Assembly: GCA_030545055.2 (NCBI GenBank)
Contig: CM061535.1
Location: 130,814,868 to 130,878,867, forward strand
Origin: Neoaliturus tenellus
Taxonomy: Eukaryota; Arthropoda; Insecta; Hemiptera; Cicadellidae
Direction: 5' to 3'
DNA length: 64,000 nt
The translations under genes were made by a program, and so were the position numbers. Position 1 is the stretch's first letter. Each line of letters begins with the position of its first letter. Below are positions 39,901 to 51,900 of this stretch, piece after piece. Under the pieces are notes generated by a model. It was not told the origin of the DNA. It saw only the letters and a list, made by a program, of their open reading frames with translations, and did no database searches.

Positions 39901-40711
39901 AGGCACAAGCAAAGGCAGCCGTCAAAGAAGTGATCACGTTAAAGTGCCCATTATGAAATAACAGATTGATTTTATACTGCGCTTCAGGGTTGTTTCCTTC
40001 ATAATATACGTCCCTGCCTCTGGCGTCATAATTGTACACGGTGATCTTATACTTTTTAAGGTGTTCTTGAAATTTTGCAAGTTCCTGTATACCGGCCCCC
40101 TCTTCAGGTATTTCCACCCTGGCCTTTTGCATCAGTTTTGTCGCCTTGTTAAGCTGTCTGTTCCGTCTGTCTTGAAGAATGGCTTTATAGTCAGGACTTC
40201 CTTTAGCCTTAGCTTTAGCCACAACAATTGCTCTGGGCAAACAGAGTCGGTCTTTGTTATCTATAGCAATGATACCCCGCCTTTTGCGGCATTCCTCATT
40301 AAAATTCCTGAACATCCCCGGCCGGATTCTACCGGTGCCAACAGGGAGATTGACACGAGTACATTCGACTTGGAACGTATCGGCTGAGGTGATAGAATCG
40401 GCGTTACTCTGGAGAATGCCGCCAAAAATCTCCCAGAGCACATCACCATCCACCTCAGAAGCTGGACGGAAATTTACAAACCCAGGCTCTTTACTTTTTA
40501 AATTTAAACTGTGTAGTGTAAACCCCAGTTGATCCCCATCAGATGCATCGGCTTTCATTTTCTCCACCAAACTAGAAAACCCACGTCTCAACCATTCAAT
40601 CTCGGTCACCCCCTCCGGAGGTGCGTTAAATTTAAAAACAGTTTTTTGCCCATGAACTCTGAAACGACGGACGTACGTCTCACTGGAATGGGCAACGTTA
40701 ATTGGCTCCAT
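36962..40711 (-). CDS. protein-primed family B DNA polymerase
   Basis: The largest gene, 1249 residues with no stop. A Cys/His-rich region (about 273-375, several CxxC pairs) precedes the 3'-5' exonuclease: Exo I IFFDLETRQ (Asp394, Glu396), Exo II AHNGQGFDF (Asn471, Asp476), Exo III YCISDVEIL (Tyr598, Asp602). Between exonuclease and polymerase lies RIYEFHGCYFHGCPKCF (about 707-722), an insertion typical of arthropod Polinton polymerases that recalls small nuclease folds (inference). Polymerase motifs: A YVDVCSLYPYV (818-828), B KLMLNSFWGKFG (1006-1017), C YYDTDSVLY (1101-1109). It copies the linear element using a terminal protein as primer. Promoter at about 41275-41243 with a spliced leader. 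The ATG at 40711 is the first in frame. Confidence 0.95.
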   Translation of the reverse strand: MEPINVAHSSETYVRRFRVHGQKTVFKFNAPPEGVTEIEWLRRGFSSLVEKMKADASDGDQLGFTLHSLNLKSKEPGFVNFRPASEVDGDVLWEIFGGILQSNADSITSADTFQVECTRVNLPVGTGRIRPGMFRNFNEECRKRRGIIAIDNKDRLCLPRAIVVAKAKAKGSPDYKAILQDRRNRQLNKATKLMQKARVEIPEEGAGIQELAKFQEHLKKYKITVYNYDARGRDVYYEGNNPEAQYKINLLFHNGHFNVITSLTAAFACAFYCEPCHTPYDHKGEHRCTNICPECQTVSPPCVQDHEGVLCPDCNLTLKNRICFLAHKKERCKLVKKCLDCNKLISLRHRKSPHVCGEVFCVICREFMAPEHQCFMKVDTNRPKTENSVYIFFDLETRQDEPLTADDPETKVHKVNLCVSQQYCWKCIEGRDCDTCADRTRIFREEPIARFVDYVLESRKKFKNVCVIAHNGQGFDFQFILKHIIEETKFTPELIMRGTKVVLLKFDKVRFVDSLNYFPMALSALPKAFDLPPERKKGYFPHLFNTLENQSYVGPIPAKQFYCPDTMFEKTYKDFENWHNEQVAQNYIFDFQKELIEYCISDVEILAQACIKFRKLFMQECNVEPFLESVTIASACNLAFRRNFLKPNTIGLVPKNGYRMADNQSAIALQWLTWEEDQRNVSIQHAGRGREKKIEGMKVDGFDGDRIYEFHGCYFHGCPKCFPYKREEPLKEDPSDSLHLRYEKTKVKIQKLSETPYEVVEMWECDFRKIKSDKKLTYLNSLPILNSLPLEPRNAFFGGRTGNAKTYHKCGEGETIQYVDVCSLYPYVCKRGHYPLGHPTVHVGDRVCRELGLDVNGLIKCKVLPPLDLYHPVLPTRMNDKLMFVLCRKCGEQMNQEDCIHSSDERALTGTWTMDEIRKAVAKGYVILDIFEIWEYKMATYENGGLFTDFINTFLKIKQEASGYPSWCVTQEDKERYVKDYFDHEGISLDPTKIEKNSGLRSLAKLMLNSFWGKFGQRENQTKASLIRDPKEFFSLMTNPTVQVNTIRELNEEVILVNWQNIDEVGESLRTVNVVLAAFTTAQARLKLYEHLEALGGQVLYYDTDSVLYVYKNGLYRIGTGDYLGEMTDELAEYGPGSYIVEFVSGGPKTYAYLVWSTNRNELVEVCKIKGLTLNLNTSKKLNFAQLKEMVLSEAKLVVETSENRIRRTKNKDVITVRETKFFRITGPKRRHEGEYDTLPFGYKKARLT

Positions 40712-41162
40712 TTAGCAGAAAATATGTTATTAAAAATCACTGGGACACTTGAAAAAGCAGGCCAAAACAGTTGAAATTACGCAATACACAAAACTAACAA
40801 TTAAGATATTTTATTTAAAACTGGTGGGACACCTTTCTCACACGAGAGCTTAAAAGTAAAGAGAAATTCAGAGCTTATTGCACGCTTTATATATTGGTGA
40901 CCTTTATGACCTTTCCACCAGGTATTGATAAAATTTGAAAATTCAACCCAACGGACAAAACTAACAAGCAGCTAAGATTACGCAACAGGAAACTATTGGT
41001 TGTTAACCTTAGTGAACTTAGATTAGCTTGTGTGCAAAACTAAAGCGCTATCTTGTTTGTTCACAGGACCATGAAGAAGAGATAGTGGCAAAAGATTTGT
41101 AATTATAAAAATAAAAAATTATAATAAAAATATTTTAAAATATAACTCTATATTACTAACCT

Positions 41163-41276
41163 GAGACACCAGAAAACACTACAAAAACACAAGTCCGAGA
41201 AACGTCACACCGAATAACCAGGTACTAACGCCAGACGGAGAGTGAATGCTGCTGGAGTCCAAAGTACCGCTTATAT
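41163..41276 (-). promoter_or_regulatory. TATA + initiator and first exon of the polymerase gene
   Basis: Minus strand ATATAAG at 41276-41270 and an initiator-like TTCACT at 41246-41241 (start about 41243) lie 32 bp apart. The untranslated exon ends TCTCAG, followed by a GTTAGTAA donor near 41163. Acceptor candidates (TTTTTCAAG, GTCCCAG) lie about 40 bases before the ATG. Confidence 0.6.
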
Positions 41277-41489
41277 GGTGGACCAGACCTGGGCGTATCC
41301 CAACGTTCCCACAGTTTGAATCGTTGAGTGGTATGTAAACTGGTTCTGCACCAGGCGTATTAACCGTCTGGCCTTATAATTAAAGGAGCCGACAAGCAAT
41401 AATTTAGATAGGATGTCAAGATAATCACAAGTTATGCTCTTAGTAAATGTGTTCACTGGAAATATTCCAAGAATTATCCCAGACAAAAA

Positions 41490-41640
41490 ACGTATATCCG
41501 TCTGACTGTATAAATAATGAGTCTCGGTGCGCTCACGTAATTGCCCATAAACTCCGCCGTCTGCATAATGCGTCTTGGCGGCAACCCATGACAAAAAACT
41601 CGTCTGACTGTATAAATAATGAGTCTCAATCCTTATAAGG
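41490..41640. repeat. 98-bp tandem pair upstream of the polymerase promoter
   Basis: GTCTGACTGTATAAATAATG and flanking words recur at about 41500 and 41598. The intervening sequence includes GCCGTCTGC repeats. It lies 215-360 bp upstream of the polymerase TATA. Confidence 0.65.
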
Positions 41641-42465
41641 AAACCCGCCGTCTGCGGCGCGCTGGCTCATAAATTTTCCTTGTGGGCGACTACTGTTCTT
41701 TATTCATTTAGTTGGCCTCTACTGTACATCTTTATTTAGTTGTACATCACTACTTAGTTTTAACACTATATCTCCACTATCCTTTGGTGTATTTTAGCAA
41801 AACTTGGTACAAGGGTGCATAGCTTTAATTGTCAAAGTTCTATAATACACTAGGGGGTGAACTACCCCCAAAACCACCCCTAAATTAAAAAATTATAAAA
41901 ATGGTCAGAATTATCCGGGACGTCATTTTCAAGCGTTTTTAATGTTAAATCAACAAATTATAATTAAATTTTCAGTGGGGGATGAAATTTACCCTATTTG
42001 GTTTTTCACTTATATCTCAGCTCCTATTCTACTTTCGAGGTTCAAATTTGGTACATAAATAGTTTACCATGTACACTACCTCCATTTAACACCCCAACGA
42101 AAAACCACCCCTAGTTTCTTAAAAATCTACCCTTATGCTAATTTACTTATAATGGCCTCATTATTTAATTATAAATGTTGAAACTTTTTATGGAGTATCT
42201 AGTGAAAGTATACTACCTTGTATGATTACATTTTGGGTTCCACTCAGTATAGTTAGGGGTGAAAATAATAAAATATATCTTCAACCCCAAAACTTTAACA
42301 TTTATTGGAGGTCTCATTTTTTATTCAATTACATTAAAATTTGGTATGAACATACCTCCATACGTAATATATAACATATATATATATTTCACATATATAA
42401 TTTAATTATAAAAGCTGAAATTCAATAAAAACACTTCATTGGAATTTCCCGCCAGTGCTGCTATG

Positions 42466-42900
42466 AAATCGTCAAACTACTGTGCCATCAGACACATTAC
42501 AAAGCTCTCAGCACAACAGTGTGGTAGCCTAGTGGTCAGCGTTGCGGCGCACCAACTTGGCGGCCCGGGTTCCAATCCCGGCAGTCCACAGTGAAAATTT
42601 TATTCCTGACTCACGTAGTAACAGACGCCACATGGTCAAACACATGTCAAAAGTGAGGTTACGTGGTCAAAAGTTAGGAAATTTCCCGCCAGACGCCATC
42701 TTGACTCACGTGGTCAAACACGTGGTAAAAGTGAGGTTAGAACACGTGGTCAAAAGTTAGGAAATTTCCCTCCAGCCGCCATCTTGGGGGCGTGGCCACG
42801 TGACCAATCAGAAGGCGGGGCGGTGATGACGTCATCGGTCACGTGCGACCAATCAGAGGGCTGGGATATAATCCTGGGATATACTCTCGGGAGGCCTACT
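42466..42900 (-). repeat. right terminal inverted repeat of the Polinton
   Basis: Inverted partner of 16999-17403, ending GAGGCCTACT. It contains two direct copies of a block of about 75 bp with ACGTGGTCAAAAGTTAGGAA, TTTCCC[GT]CCAG and GCCATCTTG. There are also several CACGTG words, two CCAATCAG, one TGACGTCA and one GGGGGCGTGGCC. No target duplication follows: the satellite begins at the next base. Confidence 0.9.
42521..42590 (+). other. tRNA-like block in right TIR
   Basis: Perfect A box TAGCCTAGTGG (42525) and B-box-like GGGTTCCAATCCC (42568). It differs from the left copy mainly in the B-box loop. Weak acceptor pairing (GTGG/CCAC) argues against a working tRNA. Confidence 0.6.
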
Positions 42901-45900
42901 ACTATTGTTTTGGATAGTCCGGCATTGCTACTATCGTTTTGGATAGTCCGGCATGGGGATTATTGTTTTGGATAGTCCGGCATGGGGACTATCATTTTGG
43001 ATAGTCCGGCATGGGGACTATCGTTTTAAATAGTCCGTTATGGGGACTATCGTTTTGGATAGTCCAGCATTTGGACTATCGTTTTGGATAGTCAGGCACA
43101 AGGACTATTGTTTTGGATAGTCCTGCATGGGGACTATCGTTTTGGATAGTCAGGCATGGGGACTATCGTTTTGGATAGTCAGGCATGGGGACTATCGTTT
43201 TGGATAGTCCGGCATGGGGACTATCGTTTTTGGATAGTCCGGCATTGGGACTATCATTTTGGATAGTCCGACATGGGGACTATCGTTTTGGATAGTCCGG
43301 CATGGGGACTATCGTTTTGGATAGTCCGGCATGGGGACTATCTTTTTGGATAGTCCGGCATAAGTACTATCGTTTTGGATAGTCCGGCATGGGGACTATC
43401 GTTTTGGATAGTCCGGCATGGGGACTATTGTTTTGGATAGTCCGACATGAAGACTATCGTTTTGGATAGTCCGGCATTGGGACTATCGTTTTATATAGTC
43501 CGGCATGGGGACTATCGTTTTGGATAGTCCGGCATGGGAACTATCATTTTGGATAGTCCGGCATGGGGACTACCGTTTTGGATAGTCCGGCATTGGGACT
43601 ATCGTTTTGGATAGTCCGGCATGGGGACTATCGTTTTGGATAGTCCGGCATGGGGACTATCGTTTTAAATAGTCCAACATGGGGACTATCGTTTTGGATA
43701 GTCCGGCATTGGGACTATCGTTTTGGATAGTCCGGCATGTTGACTATCGTTTAGGATAGTCCGGCATGGGGACTATCGTTTTGGATAGTCCGGCATGGGG
43801 ACTATCGTTTTGTATAGTCCGGCATGGGGACTATCGTTTTGGATAGTCCGGCATGGGGACTATCGTTTTGGATAGTCCGGCATGGGGACAATCGTTTTGG
43901 ATAGTCCGTCATGGGGACAATCGTTTTGGATAGTCCTGCATGGGGACTACCGTATTGGATAGTCCGGCATGGGGACTATCGTTTTGGATAGTCCGGCATT
44001 GGGACTATCGTTTTATAATATAGTCCGGCATGGGGACTATCGATTCGGATAGTCCGGCATGGGGACTATCGTTTTGGATAGTCCGGCATTAAGACTATCG
44101 TTTTGGATAGTCCGGCATGGGGACTATCGTTTTGGATAGTCCGGCATGGGGACTATCGTTTTGGATAGTCCAACATGGGGACTATCGTTTAGGATAGTCC
44201 GGTATTAGGACTATCGTTTTGGATAGTCCGGCATGGAGACTATCGTTTTGGATAGTCCGGCATTGGGACTATCGTTTTTGATAGTCCGGCATGGGGACTA
44301 TCGTTTTGGATAGTCCGGCATGGGGACTATCGTTTTGGATAGTCCGGCATGGGGACTATCGTTTTGGATAGTCCGGCATGGGGACTATCGTTTTGGATAG
44401 TCCGGCATGGGGACTATCGTTTTGGATAGTCCGGCATGGGGACTATCGTTTTGGATAGTCCGGAACGGGGACTATCGTTTTGGATAGTCCGGCATGGGAC
44501 TATCGTTTTGGATAGTCTGGCATGATGACTATCGTTTTGGATTGTCCGGCATGTTGACTATCGTTTTAGATAGTCCGGCATAAGGACTATCGTTTTGGAT
44601 AGTCCGAAATGGTGACTATCGTTTTGGATAGTCCGACATAGGGACTATCGTTTTAGATAGTCCGGCATGGGGACAATCGTTTTGGATAGTCCGGCATGGG
44701 GACAATCGTTTTGGATAGTCCGGCATGTTGACTATCCTTTTGGATAGTCCGACATGAAGACTATCGTTTTGGATAGTCCGGCATTGGGACTATCGTTTTA
44801 TATAGTCCGGCATGGGGACTATCGTTTTGGATAGTCCGGCATGGGAACTATCATTTTGGATAGTCCGGCATGGGGACTATCGTTTTGGATAGTCCGGCAT
44901 GGGGACTATTGTTTTGGATAGTCCGGCATGTTGACTATCGTTTAGGATAGTCCGGCATGGGGACTATCGTTTTGGATAGTCCGGCATGGGGACTATCGTT
45001 TTGGATAGTCCGGCATGGGGACTATCGTTTTGGATAGTCCGGCATGGGGACTATCTTTTTGGATAGTCCGGCATAAGTACTATCGTTTTGGATAGTCCGG
45101 CATGGGGACTATCGTTTTGGATAGTCCGGCATGGGGACTATTGTTTTGGATAGTCCGGCATGTTGACTATCCTTTTGGATAGTCCGACATGAAGACTATC
45201 GTTTTGGATAGTCCGGCATTGGGACTATCGTTTTATATAGTCCGGCATGGGGACTATCGTTTTGGATAGTAAGGCATGGGAACTATCATTTTGGATAGTC
45301 CGGCATGGGGACTACCGTTTTGGATAGTCCGGCATTGGGACTATCGTTTTGGATAGTCCGGCATGGGGACTATCGTTTTGGATAGTCCGGCATGGGGACT
45401 ATCGTTTTGGATAGTCCGGCATGGGGACTATCGTTTTAGATAGTCCAACATGGGGACTATCGTTTTGGATAGTCCGGCATTGGGACTATCGTTTTAAATA
45501 GTCCGTTATGGGGACTATCGTTTTGGATAGTCCAGCATTTGGACTATCGTTTTGGATAGTCCGGCATTGGGACTATCGTTTTATATAGTCCGGCATGGGG
45601 ACTATCGTTTTGGATAGTCCGGCATGTTGACTATCGTTTTGGATAGTCCGGCATGGGGATTATCGTTTTGGATAGTCCGGCATGGGGACTATCGTTTTGG
45701 ATAGTCCGGCATGGGGACTATCGTTTTAAATAGTCCGGCATGGGGACTATCGTTTTGGATAGTCCGGCATGGGGACTATCGTTTTAGATAGTCCGGCATA
45801 AGTACTATCGTTTTGGATAGTCCGGCATGGGGACTATTGTTTTGGATAGTCCGGCATTGCTACTATCGTTTTGGATAGTCCGGCATGGGGATTATTGTTT

Positions 45901-48900
45901 TGGATAGTCCGGCATGGGGACTATCATTTTGGATAGTCCGGCATGGGGACTATCGTTTTAAATAGTCCGTTATGGGGACTATCGTTTTGGATAGTCCAGC
46001 ATTTGGACTATCGTTTTGGATAGTCAGGCACAAGGACTATTGTTTTGGATAGTCCTGCATGGGGACTATCGTTTTGGATAGTCAGGCATGGGGACTATCG
46101 TTTTGGATAGTCAGGCATGGGGACTATCGTTTTGGATAGTCCGGCATGGGGACTATCGTTTTGGATAGTCCGGCATTGGGACTATCATTTTGGATAGTCC
46201 GACATGGGGACTATCGTTTTGGATAGTCCGGCATGGGGACTATCGTTTTGGATAGTCCGGCATGGGGAATATCGTTTTATATAGTCCGGCATGGGGACTA
46301 TCATTTTTGATAGTCCGACATGGGGACTATCGTTTTGGATAGTCCGGCATGGGGACTATCGTTTTGGATAGTCCGGCATGGGGACTATCGTTTTGGATAG
46401 TCCGGCATGGGGACTATCGTTTTGGATAGTCCGGCATGGGGACTATCGTTTTGGATAGTTCAACATGGGGACTATCGTTTTGGATAGTTCAACATGGGGA
46501 CTATTGTTTTGGATAGTCCGGCATTGGGACTATCGTTTTGGATAGTCCAGCATGTTGACTATCGTTTTGGATAGTCCGGCATGGGGACTATCGTTTTGGA
46601 TAGTCCGGCATGGGGACTATCGTTTGGGATAGTCCGGCATGGGGACTATCGTTTTGGATAGTCCGTCATGTGGACTATCGTTTTGGATAGTCCGGCATGG
46701 GAACTATCGTTTTGGACAGTCCGGCATGGGGAATATCGTTTTGGATAGTCCGGCATGGGGACTATCGTTTTGGATAGTCCGGCATGGGGACTATCGTTTT
46801 GGATAGTCGGCATAGGGACTATCGTTTTGAATAGTCCGGCATTGGGACTATCGTTTTGGATAGTCCGGCATGGAGACTATCGTTGTGGATAGTCCGGCAT
46901 GGGGACTATCGTTTTGGATAGTCTGGCATGGGACTATCGTTTTAGATAGTCCGGCATGGAGACTATCGTTTTGGATAGTCCGGCATGTTGACTATCGTTT
47001 TGGATAGTCAGGCACAAGGACTATTGTTTTGGATAGTCCTGCATGGGGACTATCGTTTTGGATAGTCAGGCATGGGGACTATCGTTTTGGATAGTCAGGC
47101 ATGGGGACTATCGTTTTGGATAGTCCGGCATGGGGACTATCGTTTTGGATAGTCCGGCATTGGGACTATCATTTTGGATAGTCCGACATGGGGACTATCG
47201 TTTTGGATAGTCCGGCATGGGGACTATCGTTTTGGATAGTCCGGCATGGGGAATATCGTTTTATATAGTCCGGCATGGGGACTATCATTTTTGATAGTCC
47301 GACATGGGGACTATCGTTTTGGATAGTCCGGCATGGGGACTATCGTTTTGGATAGTCCGGCATGGGGACTATCGTTTTGGATAGTCCGGCATGGGGACTA
47401 TCGTTTTGGATAGTCCGGCATGGGGACTATCGTTTTGGATAGTTCAACATGGGGACTATCGTTTTGGATAGTTCAACATGGGGACTATTGTTTTGGATAG
47501 TCCGGCATTGGGACTATCGTTTTGGATAGTCCAGCATGTTGACTATCGTTTTGGATAGTCCGGCATGGGGACTATCGTTTTGGATAGTCCGGCATGGGGA
47601 CTATCGTTTGGGATAGTCCGGCATGGGGACTATCGTTTTGGATAGTCCGTCATGTGGACTATCGTTTTGGATAGTCCGGCATGGGAACTATCGTTTTGGA
47701 CAGTCCGGCATGGGGAATATCGTTTTGGATAGTCCGGCATGGGGACTATCGTTTTGGATAGTCCGGCATGGGGACTATCGTTTTGGATAGTCGGCATAGG
47801 GACTATCGTTTTGAATAGTCCGGCATTGGGACTATCGTTTTGGATAGTCCGGCATGGAGACTATCGTTGTGGATAGTCCGGCATGGGGACTATCGTTTTG
47901 GATAGTCTGGCATGGGACTATCGTTTTAGATAGTCCGGCATGGAGACTATCGTTTTGGATAGTCCGGCATGTTGACTATCGTTTTGGATAGTCCGGCATG
48001 TTGACTATCGTTTTGGATAGTCAAGCATGGGGACTACCGTTTTGGATAGTCCAAGATGGGGACTATCGTTTTGGATAGTCCGGCATTGGGACTATTGTTT
48101 TATATAGTCCGGTATGGGGACTATCGATTCAGATAGTCCGGCATGAGGACTATCGTTTTGGATAGTCCGGCATTGGGACTATCGTTTTGGATAGTCCGGC
48201 ATGTTGACTATCGTTTTGGATAGTCCGGCATGGGGATTATCGTTTTGGATAGTCCGGCATGGGGACTATCGTTTTGGATAGTCCGGCATGGGGACTATCG
48301 TTTTAAATAGTCCGGCATGGGGACTATCGTTTTGGATAGTCCGGCATGGGGACTATCGTTTTAGATAGTCCGGCATAAGTACTATCGTTTTGGATAGTCC
48401 GGCATGGGGACTATTGTTTTGGATAGTCCGGCATTGCTACTATCGTTTTGGATAGTCCGGCATGGGGATTATTGTTTTGGATAGTCCGGCATGGGGACTA
48501 TCATTTTGGATAGTCCGGCATGGGGACTATCGTTTTAAATAGTCCGTTATGGGGACTATCGTTTTGGATAGTCCAGCATTTGGACTATCGTTTTGGATAG
48601 TCAGGCACAAGGACTATTGTTTTGGATAGTCCTGCATGGGGACTATCGTTTTGGATAGTCAGGTATGGGGACTATCGTTTTGGATAGTCAGGCATGGGGA
48701 CTATCGTTTTGGATAGTCCGGCATGGGGACTATCGTTTTGGATAGTCCGGCATTGGGACTATCATTTTGGATAGTCCGACATGGGGACTATCGTTTTGGA
48801 TAGTCCGGCATGGGGACTATCGTTTTGGATAGTCCGGCATGGGGAATATCGTTTTATATAGTCCGGCATGGGGACTATCATTTTTGATAGTCCGACATGG

Positions 48901-51900
48901 GGACTATCGTTTTGGATAGTCCGGCATGGGGACTATCGTTTTGGATAGTCCGGCATGGGGACTATCGTTTTGGATAGTCCGGCATGGGGACTATCGTTTT
49001 GGATAGTCCGGCATGGGGACTATCGTTTTGGATAGTTCAACATGGGGACTATCGTTTTGGATAGTTCAACATGGGGACTATTGTTTTGGATAGTCCGGCA
49101 TTGGGACTATCGTTTTGGATAGTCCAGCATGTTGACTATCGTTTTGGATAGTCCGGCATGGGGACTATCGTTTTGGATAGTCCGGCATGGGGACTATCGT
49201 TTGGGATAGTCCGGCATGGGGACTATCGTTTTGGATAGTCCGTCATGTGGACTATCGTTTTGGATAGTCCGGCATGGGAACTATCGTTTTGGACAGTCCG
49301 GCATGGGGAATATCGTTTTGGATAGTCCGGCATGGGGACTATCGTTTTGGATAGTCCGGCATGGGGACTATCGTTTTGGATAGTCGGCATAGGGACTATC
49401 GTTTTGAATAGTCCGGCATTGGGACTATCGTTTTGGATAGTCCGGCATGGAGACTATCGTTGTGGATAGTCCGGCATGGGGACTATCGTTTTGGATAGTC
49501 TGGCATGGGACTATCGTTTTAGATAGTCCGGCATGGAGACTATCGTTTTGGATAGTCCGGCATGTTGACTATCGTTTTGGATAGTCCGGCATGTTGACTA
49601 TCGTTTTGGATAGTCAAGCATGGGGACTACCGTTTTGGATAGTCCAAGATGGGGACTATCGTTTTGGATAGTCCGGCATTGGGACTATTGTTTTATATAG
49701 TCCGGTATGGGGACTATCGATTCAGATAGTCCGGCATGAGGACTATCGTTTTGGATAGTCCGGCATTGGGACTATCGTTTTGGATAGTCCGGCATGGGGA
49801 CTATCGTTTTGGATAGTCCAACATGGGGACTATCGTTTTGGATAGTCCGGCATCGGGACTATCGTTTTGGATAGTCCGGCATGGGGACTATCGTTTTGGA
49901 TAGTCTGGCATGGGGACTATCGTTTTGGATAGTCCGGCATGGGGACTATCGTTTTGGATAGTCCGGCATGGGGACTATCGTTTTGGATAGTAAGGCATGT
50001 TGACTATCGTTTTGGATAGTCCGGCATGTTGACTATCGTTTTGGATAGTCAAGCATGGGGACTACCGTTTTGGATAGTCCGGCATGGGGACTATCGTTTT
50101 GGATAGTCCCGCATTGGGACTATCGTTTTATATAGTCCGGCATGGAAACTATCGATTCGGATAGTCCGGCATGGGGACGATCGTTTTGGATAGCCCGGCA
50201 TGGGGACTATTTTTTTGGATAGTCCAACATGAAGACTAACGTTTTGGATAGTCCGGCATTGGGACTATCGTTTTATATAGTCCGGCATAGGGACTATCGT
50301 TTTGGATAGTCCGGCATGGGGACTATCTCTTTGGATATTCCGGCATTGGGACTATCGTTTTGGATAGTTCGGCTCTGGAACTATCGTTTTGGATAGTCCG
50401 GCATGGGGACTATCGTTTTGGATAGTCCGGCATGGGGACCATCGTTTTGGATAGTCCGGCATGGGGCCTATCGTTTTGGATAGTCCGGCATGGGACTATC
50501 GTTTTGGATAGTCCGGCATGGTGACTATCGTTTTGGATAGTCCGGCATGTTGACTATCGTTTTGGATAGTCCGGCATGTTGACTATCGTTTTGGATAGTC
50601 CGGCATGGGGACTATCGTTTTGGATAGTCCGTCATGTGGACTATCGTTTTGGATAGTCAGGCATGGGGACTATCGTTTTGGATAGTCAGGCATGGGGACT
50701 ATCGTTTTGGATAGTCCGGCATAGGGACTATCGTTTTGGATAGTCCGGCATGGGGACTATCATTTAGGATAGTCCGACATAGGGACTATCGTTTTGGATA
50801 GTCCGGCATTGGGACTATCGTTTTGGATAGTCCTGCATGGGGACTATCGTTTTGGATAGTCCGACATGGGGACTATCGTTTTGGATAGTCCGGCATTGGG
50901 ACTATCGTTTTGGATAGTCCTGCATGGGGACTATCGTTTTGGATAGTCCGGCATGGGGACTATCGATTTGGATAGTCCGTCATGGGGACTATCGTTTTGG
51001 ATAGTCCGGCATGGAGACTATCGTTTTGGATAGTCCAACATGGGGACTATCGTTTTGGATAGTCCGGCATTGGGACTATCGTTTTGGATAGTCCGGCATG
51101 TTGACTATCGTTTTGGATAGTCCGGCATGTGGACTATCGTTTTGGATAGTCCGGCATGGGACTATCGTTTTGGATAGTCCAGCATGGAGACTATCGTTTT
51201 GGATAGTCCGGCATTTTGACTATCGTTTTGGATAGTCCGGCATGGGGACTATCGTTTTGGATAGTCCGACATGAAGACTATCGTTTTGGATAGTCCGGCA
51301 TTGGGACTATCGTTTTATATAGTCCGGCATGGGGACTATCGTTTTAAATAGTCCAACATGGGGACTATCGTTTTGGATAGTCCGGCATTGGGACTATCGT
51401 TTTGGATAGTCCGGCATGTTGACTATCGTTTAGGATAGTCCGGCATGGGGACTATCGTTTTGGATAGTCCGGCATGGGGACTATCGTTTTGTATAGTCCG
51501 GCATGGGGACTATCGTTTTGGATAGTCCGGCATGGGGACTATCGTTTTGGATAGTCCGGCATGGGGACAATCGTTTTGGATAGTCTGGCATGGGGACAAT
51601 CGTTTTAGATAGTCCTGCATGGGGACTACCGTATAGGATAGTCCGGCATGGGGACTATCGTTTTGGATAGTCCGGCATTGGGACTATCGTTTTATAATAT
51701 AGTCCGGCATGGGGACTATCGTTTCGGATAGTCCGGCATGGGGACTATCGTTTTGGATAGTCCGGCATGGGGAATATCGTTTTATATAGTCCGGCATGGG
51801 GACTATCATTTTTGATAGTCCGACATGGGGACTATCGTTTTGGATAGTCCGGCATGGGGACTATCGTTTTGGATAGTCCGGCATGGGGACTATCGTTTTG

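Larger units (their letters stand above)
40712..42465. other. polymerase leader and AT-rich spacer
   Basis: No gene supported. The polymerase promoter and its untranslated exon lie at 41163-41275. A 98-bp tandem pair with CTGACTGTATAAATAATGAG occurs at about 41500 and 41598. From 41700 to 42440 the DNA is AT-rich with loosely repeated AACTTGGTAC/AAATTTGGTA and AACCACCCCTA words at about 160-300 bp spacing. This looks like degenerate repeats. Confidence 0.6.

Noticed and set aside
41271..41594. 107-residue minus-strand frame upstream of the polymerase
   Set aside because: It overlaps the polymerase TATA region and the 98-bp repeat. No motif, so probably promoter sequence.
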